A model generated the notes under the pieces. The model saw only the letters and a program-made list of their open reading frames with translations, made no database searches and was not told the DNA's origin. Below are positions 33,582-48,500 of a DNA stretch of 64,000 bases, in pieces. Location of the stretch: NCBI GenBank assembly GCA_009760855.2, contig WPIO01000020.1:4316001-4380000 (forward strand), written 5' to 3'. Position numbers and translations under genes: made by a program. This stretch comes from Cristatella mucedo (Eukaryota > Bryozoa > Phylactolaemata > Cristatellidae). Positions within the stretch are counted from its first letter, which is position 1. The number at the start of each line of letters is the position of its first letter.

Positions 33582-36500
33582 GGATGAAAAAGATGGATTT
33601 AAGCTTTGGGAGTCCGACCGTACATCTATAGTAGGAGTACCGATTTCAGTAGCCACTTTTGTCGACTGTGGTTTCTTCAGACGAGCTGCATTAATGATTG
33701 GTTAGTCGCACCGATTCAGCACTTTGAGGGCTAGTGGGCATGAATCTCCTACCCAGGATACTAGAGTCTGGCGTAGCGAGTAGGTGGTTGGCTGGGATAC
33801 GTGCTGTGGAGGCAGGAAAGTCGGCCTGTAGCCTACGCTCAAGCTGTCCCGAGCATGCCAGCAGATCTGAAGGCTCGATGGTCGCCGGCAATCAGGCAGG
33901 CACACAGATGCTTCCGAATGCCCCTGCTGGAGGAGCATGACCCTACAGGCTCTCGCCAACACACTGCTCGCCCGGGAGGTGCCGGTCTTCCTGCAGGGCG
34001 AGGGGGGTCGGAGAAGGCCTCTAGACTGGCTAGCTCAGCATCTGTTCTCCCACCATCAAGCCTGCTGCTGTCGGCCAAGTTGCTTAACAGGGAGGTGGCA
34101 AAATTCTCGGGGGTCTCAGCTGAGAGATTTTGAGGCCCAAGGCCAAGGGCGCTGTTTGAGCAGCTCCGTTGGTCGTCAGTGAAACGCAGCACATCGTTCA
34201 CAATCCAGAAGCTGCGATTTCAAAATGGCTGGAAAGAAAAAGACTTTCAAGGCTTCTGCATTCCCCTGATATGGTCCACAAAGAGAATGAAGGCCCGTCA
34301 GGACATTTAGATGTTCTAACAAATTAGCAGATCCAGAACAGCTGCCTGTCGAAGAGACGAGCCTTTTGCCACTCCAGGATCGTTGCTCTCACGAGTTATT
34401 CCCTGAGCACATTAGCTCAGTGCACACATTCGACAAAATCACAGCTCTTTGCATCACTCTTTCCTGCCGAGCTGGTTTGGTCCAGCGGTTAAGGTGCTCG
34501 CCCCGACCAAGGTGTGGCTGAGGTCGTGGGCTCAAGCCCCGAGGCATATGTGAGGCGCTTAAAAAGAGATTAAGTTCTCCTGGGGCGCTGTACATATGAA
34601 TTATATTTACTTATATTCCTAGTTGAATTCAAAAGCAGGGTGCCCACTTTTAATTACAGTATTTACCAATATGCTAGATTTAGATATATGACCTGCATCT
34701 GAGATGGTGATATCCTATGTTCCTCTCGGTGCATGCTCAATGGCTAGGCTACCATCTTATGCTTCATTATTGCATTAACGGGCGCTGGCAATTCACAAAT
34801 ATTTGCTTAGCAGTGCATTTAGTAATAACAATAATAGGTCATTTGCATAGCACCCTAAGAGAATTATAATTACATTATGATTATAATTACAACTAGCTGC
34901 AATGGAATCGATGACCAGTGGTTGGTGACATGGTATCACACTTAGACAAGCAGGCAAAGGCAACCACGCATCACAATTAGGTTAGAAACAAAAAGACCCA
35001 AAGGGGCACTGATTAGTAGGTGACCTCTGGCTAGTAAAATGCACTGAATCATGCACAGGTAAGGACGCAGGAACAAAAAAGATAAGTTCACCGGGGGCGA
35101 ATGAAAAGCGGACCCGAACAGATGATGTGCGTTTAGCCTCGACTTAAATGATACAAGGTCATTGCAGGTACTGGCCTAGTTGGAAGAGAGTTCCACACTT
35201 TTTGTGAATACGACCTGAAGGCTCAATCACCAAAAGATTTTAATTTAGTGCAAGGGACGACGAGATGAGTACATGCTGATGAGTGAGTAGTGAAGGAGCA
35301 CACAGATGGAGAAAGAAGGTCGGATAGGTAGGCTGGCGCAAACGAGTAACAAGATCAGTAAGCCAGACAAGTGATCTTTAAATTGATTTGATACTTGATA
35401 GGGAGCCAGTGAAGCTCAAACAGCAGTGGTGTGATGTGGCAGCTACGCCACCAACAACAGACCAGGCGAGCTACTTAGCCTTGCACCAAAACGATAAAGG
35501 GCGGAAGTCCAGAATAAAGGGAATTGCAGCAATTTATGGGATGTCACAAAAGCAGGTATTAGTTTGGCTATCCTACTCTTATTTAAGTGGGACTTGCTTT
35601 TGGTGATGTTCCGTACATGAGAGGAGGATGACTTAGTAGCGGAGGAATTGTGCTCAGCTAACGACAAGTCATTTTGGAATGGTAAGCCTAGATTACAGTA
35701 AGATGTCACGGGACTGATGCTAACTAAAACGATCTTAAGCATTAGGTCTTCTGACTTTCGGGTGACACTAGGCCTGCAGAAATCCAATGCCAATGGGATT
35801 CAGGGACCTCGAGGTCGAGAATCCACAACTAGTTAGCAGGAAACCAGGATGGCCCTTACCTAGTTACATTACATACAGCCAAATACTCAACGTAAACTTC
35901 TACACCGAGCCTACTCGTATAAAGTCAGTACCATGAACGCAAAGCAGCAAGGACATGAACGTGTGGCGCCAGAGCTCACGTGCCTGTGGTTTCGCAGATA
36001 GGGCAGTACGTGGTGAAACACCGAAACTAGGACCGGCACGGCTTTGTCCTTATCTTCGCTCGGATATACAACATCCAACAAGCTTGCCAAGATCTACAAC
36101 GAGGTCAGCTAATCGGTCAGAACAGTGGCAGCAGCTTCACACACCTGCAGCGCATGCATGTACAATGTATAATGCATGCACAAAGGGTAGCAACAAAGCT
36201 AGGCCCAGCGCAGTAAGGTGCAGCTCGAAGAGACGGCTACGATTTTACGTACCTGGTCTACTTGCTCTTCACTTGCTTACAACCCTCGACCCCTATCTAA
36301 TTGCAGACCAGGTCGCAGGAGACCAATCAGATACCATCTCGGTATCGACGTCGCAGACACTCTCACCTGTTCTAATCACCGGTATGCCTTCTTAGCAATA
36401 TTAAATTTCAACTCGTGCAGAACCTACTATTATATCAGTTATTCTTCGCTTTACTTAATAATCACCCCTGGTTGTCACCTAACCGTCCCAAACCTACCCT

Positions 36501-39500
36501 TACAAGGCTGAACTTTCGTTCATAGCAAACTGCAGTGACTGCTTGGTTTGATTTGTGCTGCTTTTATTTTACTCTCGGGAGCAGATACAAATTGATGTGC
36601 TCCACATGGGAAGCCTAACATGCATGCAGAGTTCACTATCTCCTAGTACTGTGCAGTGATTCTATTTACAATCGCCAATACTTTCAAAGGTTACAGCGCA
36701 GCCAACGAGGACAGGTTGGTATGCAGATGGCATGTCAGCAGTACAAAATCTGGTACTTCATTAGTCAGTATAGGTTAACATGAAATCCTTGCTTAATGAA
36801 GCTAATGTTAAGAAAAACACGCTAATGGTCAGAATCAGAAAACACAAGCCCGAAACTCTGCCTGAGGTGGCCAACGCCATCTACGAGGCTACACATTCGC
36901 TCTGCTCTGCCCCACTAAAATTAAAGCTGCAAGCTACAGGATATATTTGGAAAACGTGGCACAGTTCTGTGGTTGAAGATTGACTAAGGAGGCGAATTAT
37001 CTGTCACAGATTTGAGAAAGAAAAACTTGAAATGGAGTAACAGAGGATCTACAAAGTCGAGCTGCTGTTCGGGAGCAAAATTAAAGTAGCTTGAATACGA
37101 TTAAACTCCTCTTGAAAAACGACTGCACGTCATCATGGAACATGAACAGCTGAACACTTGCCAAAGTGGTGAGCTAATGCAAATAGCATTTTAAGCGAGA
37201 TGCAGAATTGCCCAGTTTGGATACTGTGTGAGGTGAGACCATATATGTAGGCCGTAAGCTCGCTTGCCACTGCATAATCGTCGGGCTTTGACAGTAAGCC
37301 ACAGAAGACAATCCGGAAACGTGGGAGTGAGTGCACTAGCAGTGCGGCTCCTATCGATAGGCTCGAAAGTTATTCGCAAGAATTGACGCTCTCTCAGGTG
37401 TGATTTCCGGGCACAGCTCTGGCCAAAGCCTTCGGCAAACGGCTTCGGTGCTGGCGAACTGAGCTGGTACCTCGGCAAGATGTTCCAGAGCCACCACGCT
37501 GTACTGCTCCATCGAGCCCACAACGGCCAGCCTCGCCGATTCGCTCGGCACAGCGCCGTCCGACGGGCCGGCCACGTACGGCTGGCTCAGCAGCGCAGCC
37601 GACGAGGATGACGGGCTGGCAATGGCAGCACCCGTGTCGTCCTCGTCATCGGAGTCCGAGTGACCGGCTACGTTATGCAGCTGCTGGCTGGACGGGGCCT
37701 TCACAGAGTAGTTCTTGCGCGTCTGCAGCCACGCAGTGGGCTCCAGCTGGGAAGCAACAATGGTGCAGCAGGAATCCACCAGTTTCTGCGTGACATCCTA
37801 AAGAAATAAAAAATAAAACGCATGACGATAATGAGGACGACTTCGACACTACCTAGCAGCAGCAGCAACAGCATCAGACGAAGTCCTGCTGCACCCAAGG
37901 CAGCTGGCCAACCTGTAACTCCTTTAGCAACTTCCTGTCAGTGTCACCTGCTGTAGCGGTCAGCTTGTGCACCACAGTTGCGAGTAACCTACAGCGGAGA
38001 AGGTGAGAGTCTAAATACACACTGTGCACAATGAAGGCCGAATCAGTATCCTGTTGCACAAACTAATACTAGCAATAATAATTATGCAGTTGTTATAGTG
38101 TCCATAGATAACTCAATCTTTTTCTGGGCACTTAAATTCTTTGTAAAGGATCACAATTCTATCACATTTCTAATGCTACGAGAACGGTCTCTTTTTATTA
38201 TTTCCAAATCAGGGATTTTTGCAGCCTTTTTTCATTGCTAGAGCTTTACTTCTATCAAATGAACGTACACAGTGCCCTGGTTATCACCCTTGCTTTATTG
38301 AATTAAAAGGAGGCCAGTGACTTCGCATCCACTTGCAAACTCAATACGTCTATACCCATGACCACATCCACATGCCATTAGTACATGCATGAGCCGGCAT
38401 GTCCAGACGAAGGCTAACAGTTATTGATATAGTTCAGTACAAACAGTAGCATCTCAGATTTACCCTACTCAATTGCACAACAAGGTCGGTAAACCACGGT
38501 AAACACCACGGACAAACCTTTCTTGCTCCTGACGGGCATTATTGGACAGGGACCAGGCACAGTGCTCATCGTAACGACCCCCGTCTTTGTATGCAGGAAA
38601 CTATGGAAGACAATACAAAACTATGGCACTAACTAACTTGACTAACACACAGAGTAACTAGAGGTAACGCTAAGAGCCAGCCCATGTGTCACTACATGCC
38701 ACGAGAACAGACAGACAGAGCTCGGATTGCAAAACAAGAAGCCACTTCTGTCGACCAAGCACAAAGCGCCTGTGGGTTGCAGAGGCTAGGTTGCACGAGT
38801 ACCGTACCGAAAACAGACTAGAGCAAAGTAGTACGGAGCGACGAGGCTAAATTGCCCTTATAAGACGGTGAAATCCACGACAAAAGGCTCCCACGGTGTG
38901 GGGAGTCTTCTGTGGCGATAGATAGGGTAGGCATCGTGCATCGCAAAAACAGACTGGCAGCATGACGCAAGACGTTTACTTTGAACTACTCTGGAATTTT
39001 GCAGTACTAATTCAATCAGGCTACGTGAAGATACCTCCATTCTCCCACAGGAAAATGACCCTAATCGCAAGGCTGGGGGGAATTCAATATTCTTTTTGCA
39101 ATAGTGTTGAATTTAGCTGAGGGCGCATGGATGCTCATTGAGTGGCTACTCAATTTTCGAGCCTCAGTTTTCTTGAGCATCTCCACGAGATTAAACGGAC
39201 AGAAGGATCAGAGCACACATGTGGGTCGTATCACTCTACTCCTCTCAGGGTGCCACACAACTTTACATCTATCAGCATGCCATAAAAATGCCTTATTGCT
39301 GTTAGTTTTTATTCTTATTACACCCGAAGACATGATTTTCTTTAGTTTACAGGACGTCTGGAGAACCATAATGCTAGATATTTGGGAATGCTTATTTCCT
39401 TCTATTGCCAAACGGCTCAGACAGGTGACTGCTAATCTTGGTTGTGTGAATTAATTTTAGTATTACAGATAAATGCACTGGTATGGACACTTTGCTTACA

Positions 39501-42500
39501 CGTTATGTGGGCTTATTTGATATACAATGCAGGATTAGAGCACACTACAGTAACTTTCTTTAATACCAGATTATGAAATCGTAAGGTCCTGCGGCCAATT
39601 TAAGTGGCCTGCCAATACTTTTGCACTTGAGTGTAGAGAAAATAATGAAATAAGGAGTGATTATAGAAACTATTGACGGAGGCATTATACAGCAAAATTG
39701 CAGGTACAGCCATCGTAAAAAGAAAAAATACAAATATAGACGTGGGTGCTGACCACGGGTTCGTCAAGTAAAACGCAGGATCGCTGGCCTGCTCACACCA
39801 ACTAAAATGCCCAACATTATGATTACCCATGCCAGCTGTTGAACCTGATTACCATAGCCTGTAAATAATGGGTAATGTATATAAAAGATTCAAGCACTAC
39901 AAGTAAACACAAATCAATGCAAAGTCCTTTATACCTTAGAAGCAAGAGCACAGCCACAGGCTGCGGGCTCTGCTGCAGAACTTCTCTGATGAAGGTACAA
40001 AAAGATGTTACATTGCTAGCCGACATTGGGCTGACTTTGAATGCATAGCACAATAGCAGATGGATGGCACCGGCGTAGAGCATCCACTGCAATCGAATAA
40101 CCATCAGAAGGTGCCATTCAATGCTCGGAAAAAGGCATATACCACTAAGGCTAGCACTGGCACAGTGTCTTCACGGCACATTTAGTAGAGGTGTGTGTGT
40201 GTGTGTGTGCGCGCGCGCATGTGGTGCGTGCACATGTGTGCATATGTGTGAGGGTTAGAGCTCAAGCATAATCCTGTTTGTGTGTATGTGTGTGTGTGTG
40301 TTTGTGCGTGTGTGGGCACGCACGTGTTTTTAAATGTGTGTGTTTGCATGTGCACAAGCGCATGCCTGTGTGGGTGCACGCATATAGTGCTGCTATGGCA
40401 GCAGCCAAGCCGTTGGCTATACACACAGCCGAAGCAGCAATGAGCAACTATACTAGCTACCTTCGAGTCACAGTCGGCAGTACCGGTCTTGGGAAAGTCA
40501 CCCTCTGAAGCAAGAATCTTGAGTAGCTTGCAGACGTTGTCAACGAGTGCATCACAGTGTAGCACCCTGATAGATGTGAGCAGGTCGATGAACGTGCTCT
40601 GTTCGGCAGTCACGACGACCAACTCCTGAGATGGCTGCAATGGCATGCACCGACGGCTGCCCAGTCACCACACAAAAGCAACACTGCATTGCAGCTGCAG
40701 GCAGCCATCGTGGGCACGAACCCATCAGAGGCCAATGCTAAAGGCCAACGCTAGGCAGCAGCATAAGCGCACACACATACATGCATTATGTTAACCTATG
40801 CATATCGCATATGTCAGCACGGACATGGACGCACGCACACACAAACAAACAAAGCTGATCTTATTTGGTCCACATACCTTCTTCAAGAACGACCCGGTCA
40901 CCCTGAGCTCATTCCACACCTGCACCATTGCAGCAAGCAGCTGCTTGACACAGCTACCGGCAGCAATGGGTGACAGTAGGCCGAGGATTTGTGCCCGCAA
41001 TTCCTCCTACAAGTGAAACTAGCATCGTGGGCACTAGCATCCTTAAGACAGAAACACCAGAAAAAGTATGCGCAGATCACATTCGTAGGTAAACCAAAAT
41101 TTGACACGACTGAAACACCCAACAACAAACTAAATTCGAAGACCCGACTTGCTAAATAGAGTCAGCGAAAAAGCTTGAATAAAAGCATCGATGATAAGAT
41201 TCTGGTCAAGCCGGGCATGAGAACCAGCAACGGTTCACAGAGTGCAGAGAAAGTACGACGGGGTTCCTGGGCTTTGAGGCACCAGGGAAAAATGGCACCT
41301 CCCTTAGGCAGGCAGATGCAACCGGATGGGGTATGGCATCTTTACTACGATTGGCACACACCGACGAATTGCTAAGCAACTGGGTTTCCCATGGGGCGAC
41401 TTTGACCGGCAAGTCTTTAATGAGATTTCGAAGATCGGCAAGGTTCTGCACCAGGATATACAGGTATGATTGTGAGACGTTCCAACAAATGGTGCATACT
41501 GATCCAAGACGAGACTTACATTGCAAGCAAAACCCTGCTACGGCCAACGAGGATTCACATCTTGATAACACGGTATTTACTCCCTGGAGGACAAAGCGAT
41601 CATATGCTTTGACAGATTATACAGGCATAATTTTCATGCATTTTGAGATGCCATGGCAAATGAAATCCTTTTCAAATAGAGAATGCCTCAATGATCTAGT
41701 GAACTGTTGAGCCCGGGAAGCCCTTTGATTTATGCCGAATAATGCAAGACCCACTCATCATTAATTTGTTAACACACGGGTGCACATGCATACGTAGACA
41801 CTGATTAGCACGTTAATAATAATAATAATAAAAATAATACATATGATATAGCGCCCTCACACAAATCACTCTCGTTCTAGGCACTTTACATTTGCTGCAA
41901 AGGAAGCACGATCGAATGGTTAGTGGTAGTATGCTAAATGACAACAGCATAATATGATTAGGGGCGACATGCACAGGGTCAACATGCAAATATGGTTAGT
42001 TGCAGCTCAGTGTCAGCACACAGAAGCACGTTAAGGACTCATCACATGGACCCACTAAATGCTGTGATAAATAGATGGGTTTGAGTCAGGCTTAGGAGTC
42101 TGGGTGGCTTCGGCTGCATTCAGATAGTACTGCTGCTGTAATACTAACTACCGACAGGCATCAAGTCATATCCTAATTTGAAAACATTCAAAAAGAAGCC
42201 GAGTGTCTAGCTGTTCCACACCGCCTTTGCTCTGTACGAGTAAACTCTCCTTTTATGCAGCTGTATAGAATAAAACTGTGCATAACCTGACTGCAACAGT
42301 GACATGTTCTGAAGTAGTCAATACAGATCTTACGGTGTGGTTGCACAGCACTAAGGTCGACGACTTGCCTTCTTGGCAATTCCCAAGTTGTTGTGAAGCC
42401 TACAAGTTTCTCCAGACTAGGGAATACAGAGACATGTTCACTCTGTCCGCCGTGCCATAACCCCAGAATCGATGTTTCCTGTGAGTTTAAAAAACTAAAG

Positions 42501-45500
42501 GCAAAACAAGCACTTACAATTTCTCAATTAGGATTAAAGAACAAGCTCTAAAGCCAAAACCAAAGCGAACTGGTCATCTGTGACGTCTATAAAGCTAAAA
42601 AAAAAGCTAGAAAAATAAGGATGCTTGCCTTTTAAAGTAAAAAGAACTGGGATCATCGAGGGGATCAGTGGTTGCCAAATCGAAGTGCATTAATACGCGG
42701 AGAAAAAAGACATGCAGGCCTCCATTGTGGCTGGATTTTAAAGGGTTGGTGCCACTTGCCGCTTACCGGAAGCATTGCTCTCTAAATTGCAGTCGATTTT
42801 CATGTTCTGGGCATGGAAATATTTCAGTGGCTGCACATATGCTACTCGCAACTTTAAAATTTCTCTTTTTGCTGAATCGCTTGTAAACAGGATCAAGACC
42901 ACTCTCTGTATGCACAGCCAATTTTTCAGTCTTATAGTATCCTCGATAATGCACCTTACACGACAGATTACTGGCTTACTTCTGTTTTTTTTCTTCGAAG
43001 TCATATGCACGTTTAGGTAGTCGTGTTGCTTCTAGTTATGTAAAAATTAGCTCGAAACAAGGGCTCTAGGGGTGTAGCATGACTTTCTGGATAAAGAGCA
43101 AAGGACCACACAGTAAGGCAGAGAATGTAGAATTGTAGATTTCAGGGATTATTCCATGCAGAGTTTTAAAGGTGATGCAGTGCACCTAGCAGCTTTAGTG
43201 ACACCCTCGCATTGCTTTCTCTTTCAAATCTATTAAAAGTGTTTAGGTGAGGGACAACTCTTCATGTGATCATTACCTACCCAAATTAGAAGTCGCACGA
43301 GTGCCAATTGCTAAAGCACCTAAAGTACGAGCTAGCTTACAATGTCACGGCTTAAAAGCAGGTGAGCTATAGCATTGTATGTTTCACAAGCATGACTTAC
43401 ACAAACTGCTTGAGGGTCAATATTGTAGAGCATGTAACATGACCCGATGGTCTACACACAACACCGACATGGGCCCAACGACTTGTGGAAGAACACTCAT
43501 CTTTACAGTAATAATAATAATAATACATTGTTATAGCACCCTCGGAGAGCCCGATCTCTTTCTAGGCCCTTTACATAAGCTGCAAAGGAAGCATGGTCTA
43601 ATGGTTAGTGGTAGCATGCTCAATGGACAACAAGCATAACATGGTTAGAGGTGACATGCACAGGGTCAGCATGCAAATATGGTTAGTGGCAGCATGCCCA
43701 GAGCCAGCATGCTTAAGCACACAGAGGACGAATCACACGGACACCTTAAGCGCTGTGAATAGACTGCCTCTTCAGCATAACACACTGAACGTGCTTCAAA
43801 ATTAGTTTAGCACAAGTAGGTACCCTGCCGACGTGCAGCGGCTCCGGGGTGGTGTCCTCTGTGGTACTGGTAGCAGCAGTGGCAGCCCAAAGGCGGTACA
43901 TTGTCGTGACAATTCTAGGCAACAGGTCGAGCATCGGCTTCTGAGAAGCCGAAGATGAAGCTTCAATCTCACCGAAATGAGCACCACCATTTCTTTCCTG
44001 TACAAAAAAAATAGTGCCTTCCTGATGGTCAACAAGACGAAGGCATTGGTTGTTCGTTAGTACATTCATGGTGATAACCGTGGTTTGAGGATTGGATCAC
44101 AAGCAGGTAGTGGTTGCATCCTACACAATAGGAAGTAAAGTAAGGTAAAGGTTAGCTGATCAAACAGCCTCATTTAGATAGCGACAGAAGAGCGTATGTG
44201 GCTCTCAACCCACTTATACTGGGAAACAAAGAATTGCCTGCTGCAGAACTCAACATGGACTAAGATCCTGTGGCAGATATCCAATAATGAATTTGGAAAT
44301 TCTGCAACTGAATCTTATCGAGGATCCAAACGAAATTTCATGCTAAACGTACAGTCATGCTGTGGCATGCCGCCAGAAATATATCAATGGCAGAACTACT
44401 GATTTTAATATCAAGAGAAGAGGATAATTTCTTGCAGCTGCCTCTCATGCTTAAGCAATTGTAGCAGCTATGATCACATGCAAAAATCTGAATAAGCAAA
44501 TAGCAAGCAACTGCTTTCGTCAGCACTTTCTCTACACAAGCTAAGACGATAAAATGAAGAAAAGTTGATCTCCCTCTTAGACACATTTATTTAACTTAAA
44601 AAGCATTTAGCTGTATGCATCCAGGGAGAAACAAAAACAACCTTACTAAACCATTTATAAGGTCAACTCCGTAGCAATTCAGCACCCCATCGGCTCACTT
44701 AGTACAACACTTGTAGAAAGTCAAACATGTGAGAAGTCGTTGGGTTCCCAGACCACGACCAGTTTCAACAGGGTAGCTGCACTATCTCTGCATACCAAGA
44801 TCCATTAAATAAGCAAAGCTTGCTGCTACCTCATTTATTCATGTGACTCCGAAGCCATACTCAAATCACAAGCCTTTTTGTCTGCTTTTCCATGGGCCTG
44901 TAGAAACATGTGCACGTAAAGAGCAGAAAAGTAAGATTCTGGGAGATTTGAAACGATGTTCCAGGCTTCCTGCAACTTCAACCACACAGGCTGACCCATA
45001 AATGAATGATGCATACCATTAAATTAAAATTAAATACCAGCTGATTTAACAGCCCCTTTTTTATAGCGACAGAAGAGCCTTTACGGCAATCACCACAGCT
45101 TGCAGTGGCCATAAAGGATCGCCCACCGCAGGATTCGAACCCACGACATCGGGACCGAGGTCGTGAAAAGCAACAGCCTTACCCAGTGTGCCATCACGGC
45201 TCGACTGCAAGACGAGGCCCGGCTGATTTGTGATGCAGGAACACAACAGAGTCTACATGCATATTCAGGTGCAAAATGCACTTTCAATTAGCTCTTTGTA
45301 CACTAAAAGGCTCAGATAGTGGGCCAATACTTCGGGAGCCGGTTAGTCTATAATGACCGGCGCTAATGCCCCATTATCCCCCTTTTCCCTGACATTCACT
45401 TGCTCCCCGGATATCGACTTCATGACCCTGTCACTCACATTGTCAAGTCCCTTCATTCTCTTGCCGAGGCCTGTATACACAAACTACTTACTTATAAGGC

Positions 45501-48500
45501 TTCCCCTAGCACCACCCACTAATCTGACTGATCGCTTAGCTGTGCCTCTAGCCAATTTCAAATCCTTCGGGAATCAAGCCTTCAGTTTAGGCGCCTAAAC
45601 CCCGGGAACTTTCTACAGACAAACATCATGATATCCCCTGAATTGATGACATTTAAAGCAGAGCTAAAAACCTACCCCTCACATCACAGCATTTGCTTCT
45701 TACTTATGTGAATCGTCCTTTAAGCTGCATTTACACTGTCAATTTTTTATAATAATAATAGTAATACACTTGTATAGCGCCCTCAGAGAATTAATTTTTT
45801 CTCTGCACTTTGCATATGCTGTAAAGGAAGCACGATCAATGACCATCTCTCCAACTAGAAAGATCATCAACAGACTTTGGCAAGGAGCATCAAACAGCAT
45901 TATGCATTTCAGAAGAAACTACGCCGAGCTGGTTTGGTCTAGCGGTTAAGGTGCTCGCCCCGACCAAGGTCTGACTGAGGTCGTGGGCTCGAGCCCCAAG
46001 GCATATGTGAAGTGCCTGAATAGAGATTAAGTTCTCTTGGGGTGCTATATAAATGAAAATGAATTATAAACTGGAATTTGGTCAAATGCAAATCTGAGCA
46101 CAAAAATGCAGCTATGTGTAGCAATGCATGGTGCAACTGTGCATGTTATTACAACCAAATATCTGACATGGTCCTTTCGAATTCTTAAATAAAAAGGTAA
46201 AAGTAAGGGTTAGCTGGATTGACGGCTAAGAATTGCTTCCTCCAGCACTCGCTCGAACCGACGATCTGGGTCGTGAAGTGCAAGCACCTACCCCTAATAA
46301 TGATAATAATAATAGCAAAATTAATAACAATACATTTTTAAAGCACCCTCAGAGACCTAAATCGTTTTCTAGGCACTTTATACATGTTGTATAGAAAGCA
46401 TTACCAGATGATAGGTGGTAACATCTGCAAGCAGAAGGCTAAGATCTAGAGGCAATATCCAGAGGTTAACAAACAGAAACCAAGACTTGCTCTATTTAAG
46501 ATTGTTTCATATGCTATTTCAATCGTGTGCTCCAGATATAATCTCTTGCTTTGATGACCACCCATTTGATAACCTAATTACCCATATGTACCGAATTTCA
46601 TAAATTGACTGAATCCATTTTTTCGTGGCTTATATGCAAGGCTTCACTCACACCAAAGGTCATACTCGAGAGCCAAATATATGCCACGGTAGTAACCTAT
46701 CAAGTCAAATTATAAAATTCTGCATGTTTAACAAGTGAATCTCATTTTATCTGCAGCATGTGTCCAGCTCGATATCAAAAGTCATTTATGTATCTTCATC
46801 CGACCTGCTCTCATAGATTGAATGATTCTGCTAGCCGATATTCTGAATGATTTTGCTGCCCAGACTAAGAACAATTTATGATCTCACCCAGAGCTCTACC
46901 TATACTGAAGATGTAAAACACGTTAGGACTATTAAGCACAACTTTAAAAAGTATACAAAAAGATCAGGGCTGAAAGATTTTGAGCCAATACTTTGTGAGC
47001 CGGCTTGTCTGTCATGCCAGGGATACTGCCACATGACACCCCCTTTCTCTGATCTGCAATGGCAACTTGGCCCATTGGGGACGGGCTTGCTATGCCAGCG
47101 GCTTTACTGCAAGGTAGCCGGTGAGGATCCTGCAGTTGCCTCTTGGTGAGCAAGTATTGGTGCCTTGTTTGGTAGCACCATCAGTGGTTTGCTTACTACT
47201 GACTGCTAGACAGAATAAACATAAATAAATATAACTCATCTGCATAGCACCCTAAGAGAACTTAATCTCTATTCAGGCGCTTCACATATGCCACAGGGCT
47301 CGAGCCCACGACCTCGGCAAACCTGTGTCGGGGCGAGCACCTAAACCCCTGGACCAATCCAGCTCGGCTAGACTGAGTCTGATTTCTATACAAACATTGC
47401 TAAATTCGGATGTGTAATCCAAATATTTTGATGTAGAGCCTATTTAATTTCCTTAAATGCACCTAGGTCAGCAGAACACATAGCGATTCTTGTGTGGATC
47501 TAGCAGATTTTCGGCTAGCGTTTTTTTAAGCAAGATAGACAGAATAGCAGAGTTTTTCCAGAAGGCAACATCCCCCCTTAGCCTTTACCCTCCTTTCCCA
47601 GCTCTACCAACTACCCAGCTCTACCACAATGCCCACCTTCTAGCCAGCCTCTGCAAACTATCTCGAAGTTCACCTTCCAGTCTAAAAAGACTACTAGCCC
47701 CCCAGGCCCGATATCTACTCGCCTGCTTCTGAGATGCTTAGATTTTCTGCCATTCACAATGAGAAATATAATAAACACGTACCAGCCTTAGGGTTTTGCC
47801 AATGAATAATACTAATAGCAATACATTTGATAAAGCACCCTCAGAGAACTCAAATCTCTTTCTAGGTGCTCTACAATTGCTGCAAAGGAAGCAGGAACAC
47901 TGAATACTTCAAGTGGGGGTACTCTCAAGCCACCTATTAAGCAAACAAAATATCACGAGAACAAAAGAACAAAAATTAAATAACTTCCCAGTCTTCCTTC
48001 TGCCGTTACAATCAAAGATGTTCAAAAGAATTGTAGCTGTAGTGAGTCAAATCTAGACAGGATTTGGAACAAAGCACACAAAGTCAGCACTGCTGCGAGT
48101 GTACAATAACTTCTCGAGAGAATTGATTTGAGGGAATCTCTCTACTAGTTCTGTTGTATTTGTAGACGGCATTTAATGCTGATTATCATCTTGCTTTGAC
48201 ATCATGGCACCGCACTGCAATGGAATAGGTCCCATCCTAATGGAAATTTCCTAGGGCAGATGTCAATGGCCAACAGACATCCGGTTCAGTATGAAGTATG
48301 GAGCACCCCGGATCTTTTCCCAGTACATTTTGTTTCAGTGTATGCTCTCCCTCTTGCTCACGAATCACCATACAGAATTTTGGCTTTCACACTATGCGGA
48401 TGATACGCTTGCAAATAATGCTTTAATCTCCCCTGCCTTTCAGCATCCCATATTCCTCAATTCTCTTGCCAATTGTATTACCAACATTTGCTTATGGAGG

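Noticed and set aside
37351-37470. Continuation of DOP1 exon 16 to the stop near 37351
   Set aside because: The tail [15 protein letters not shown] has no family match, and the gtacca donor at 37470 leads in phase to exon 17, which matches very well.
40182-40460. His-Thr-rich C-terminal extension of DOP1 exon 13
   Set aside because: It is translation of the (GT)n repeat past a good donor (gtagct), and the next exon joins in phase at that donor.
43508-43775. Regularly repeated 'gcatgc..acatg' phrases looking like a direct-repeat array
   Set aside because: They are degenerate short repeats inside the LINE 3' region and recur with the LINE tail elsewhere (41814, 59400). There are no CRISPR-like spacers.
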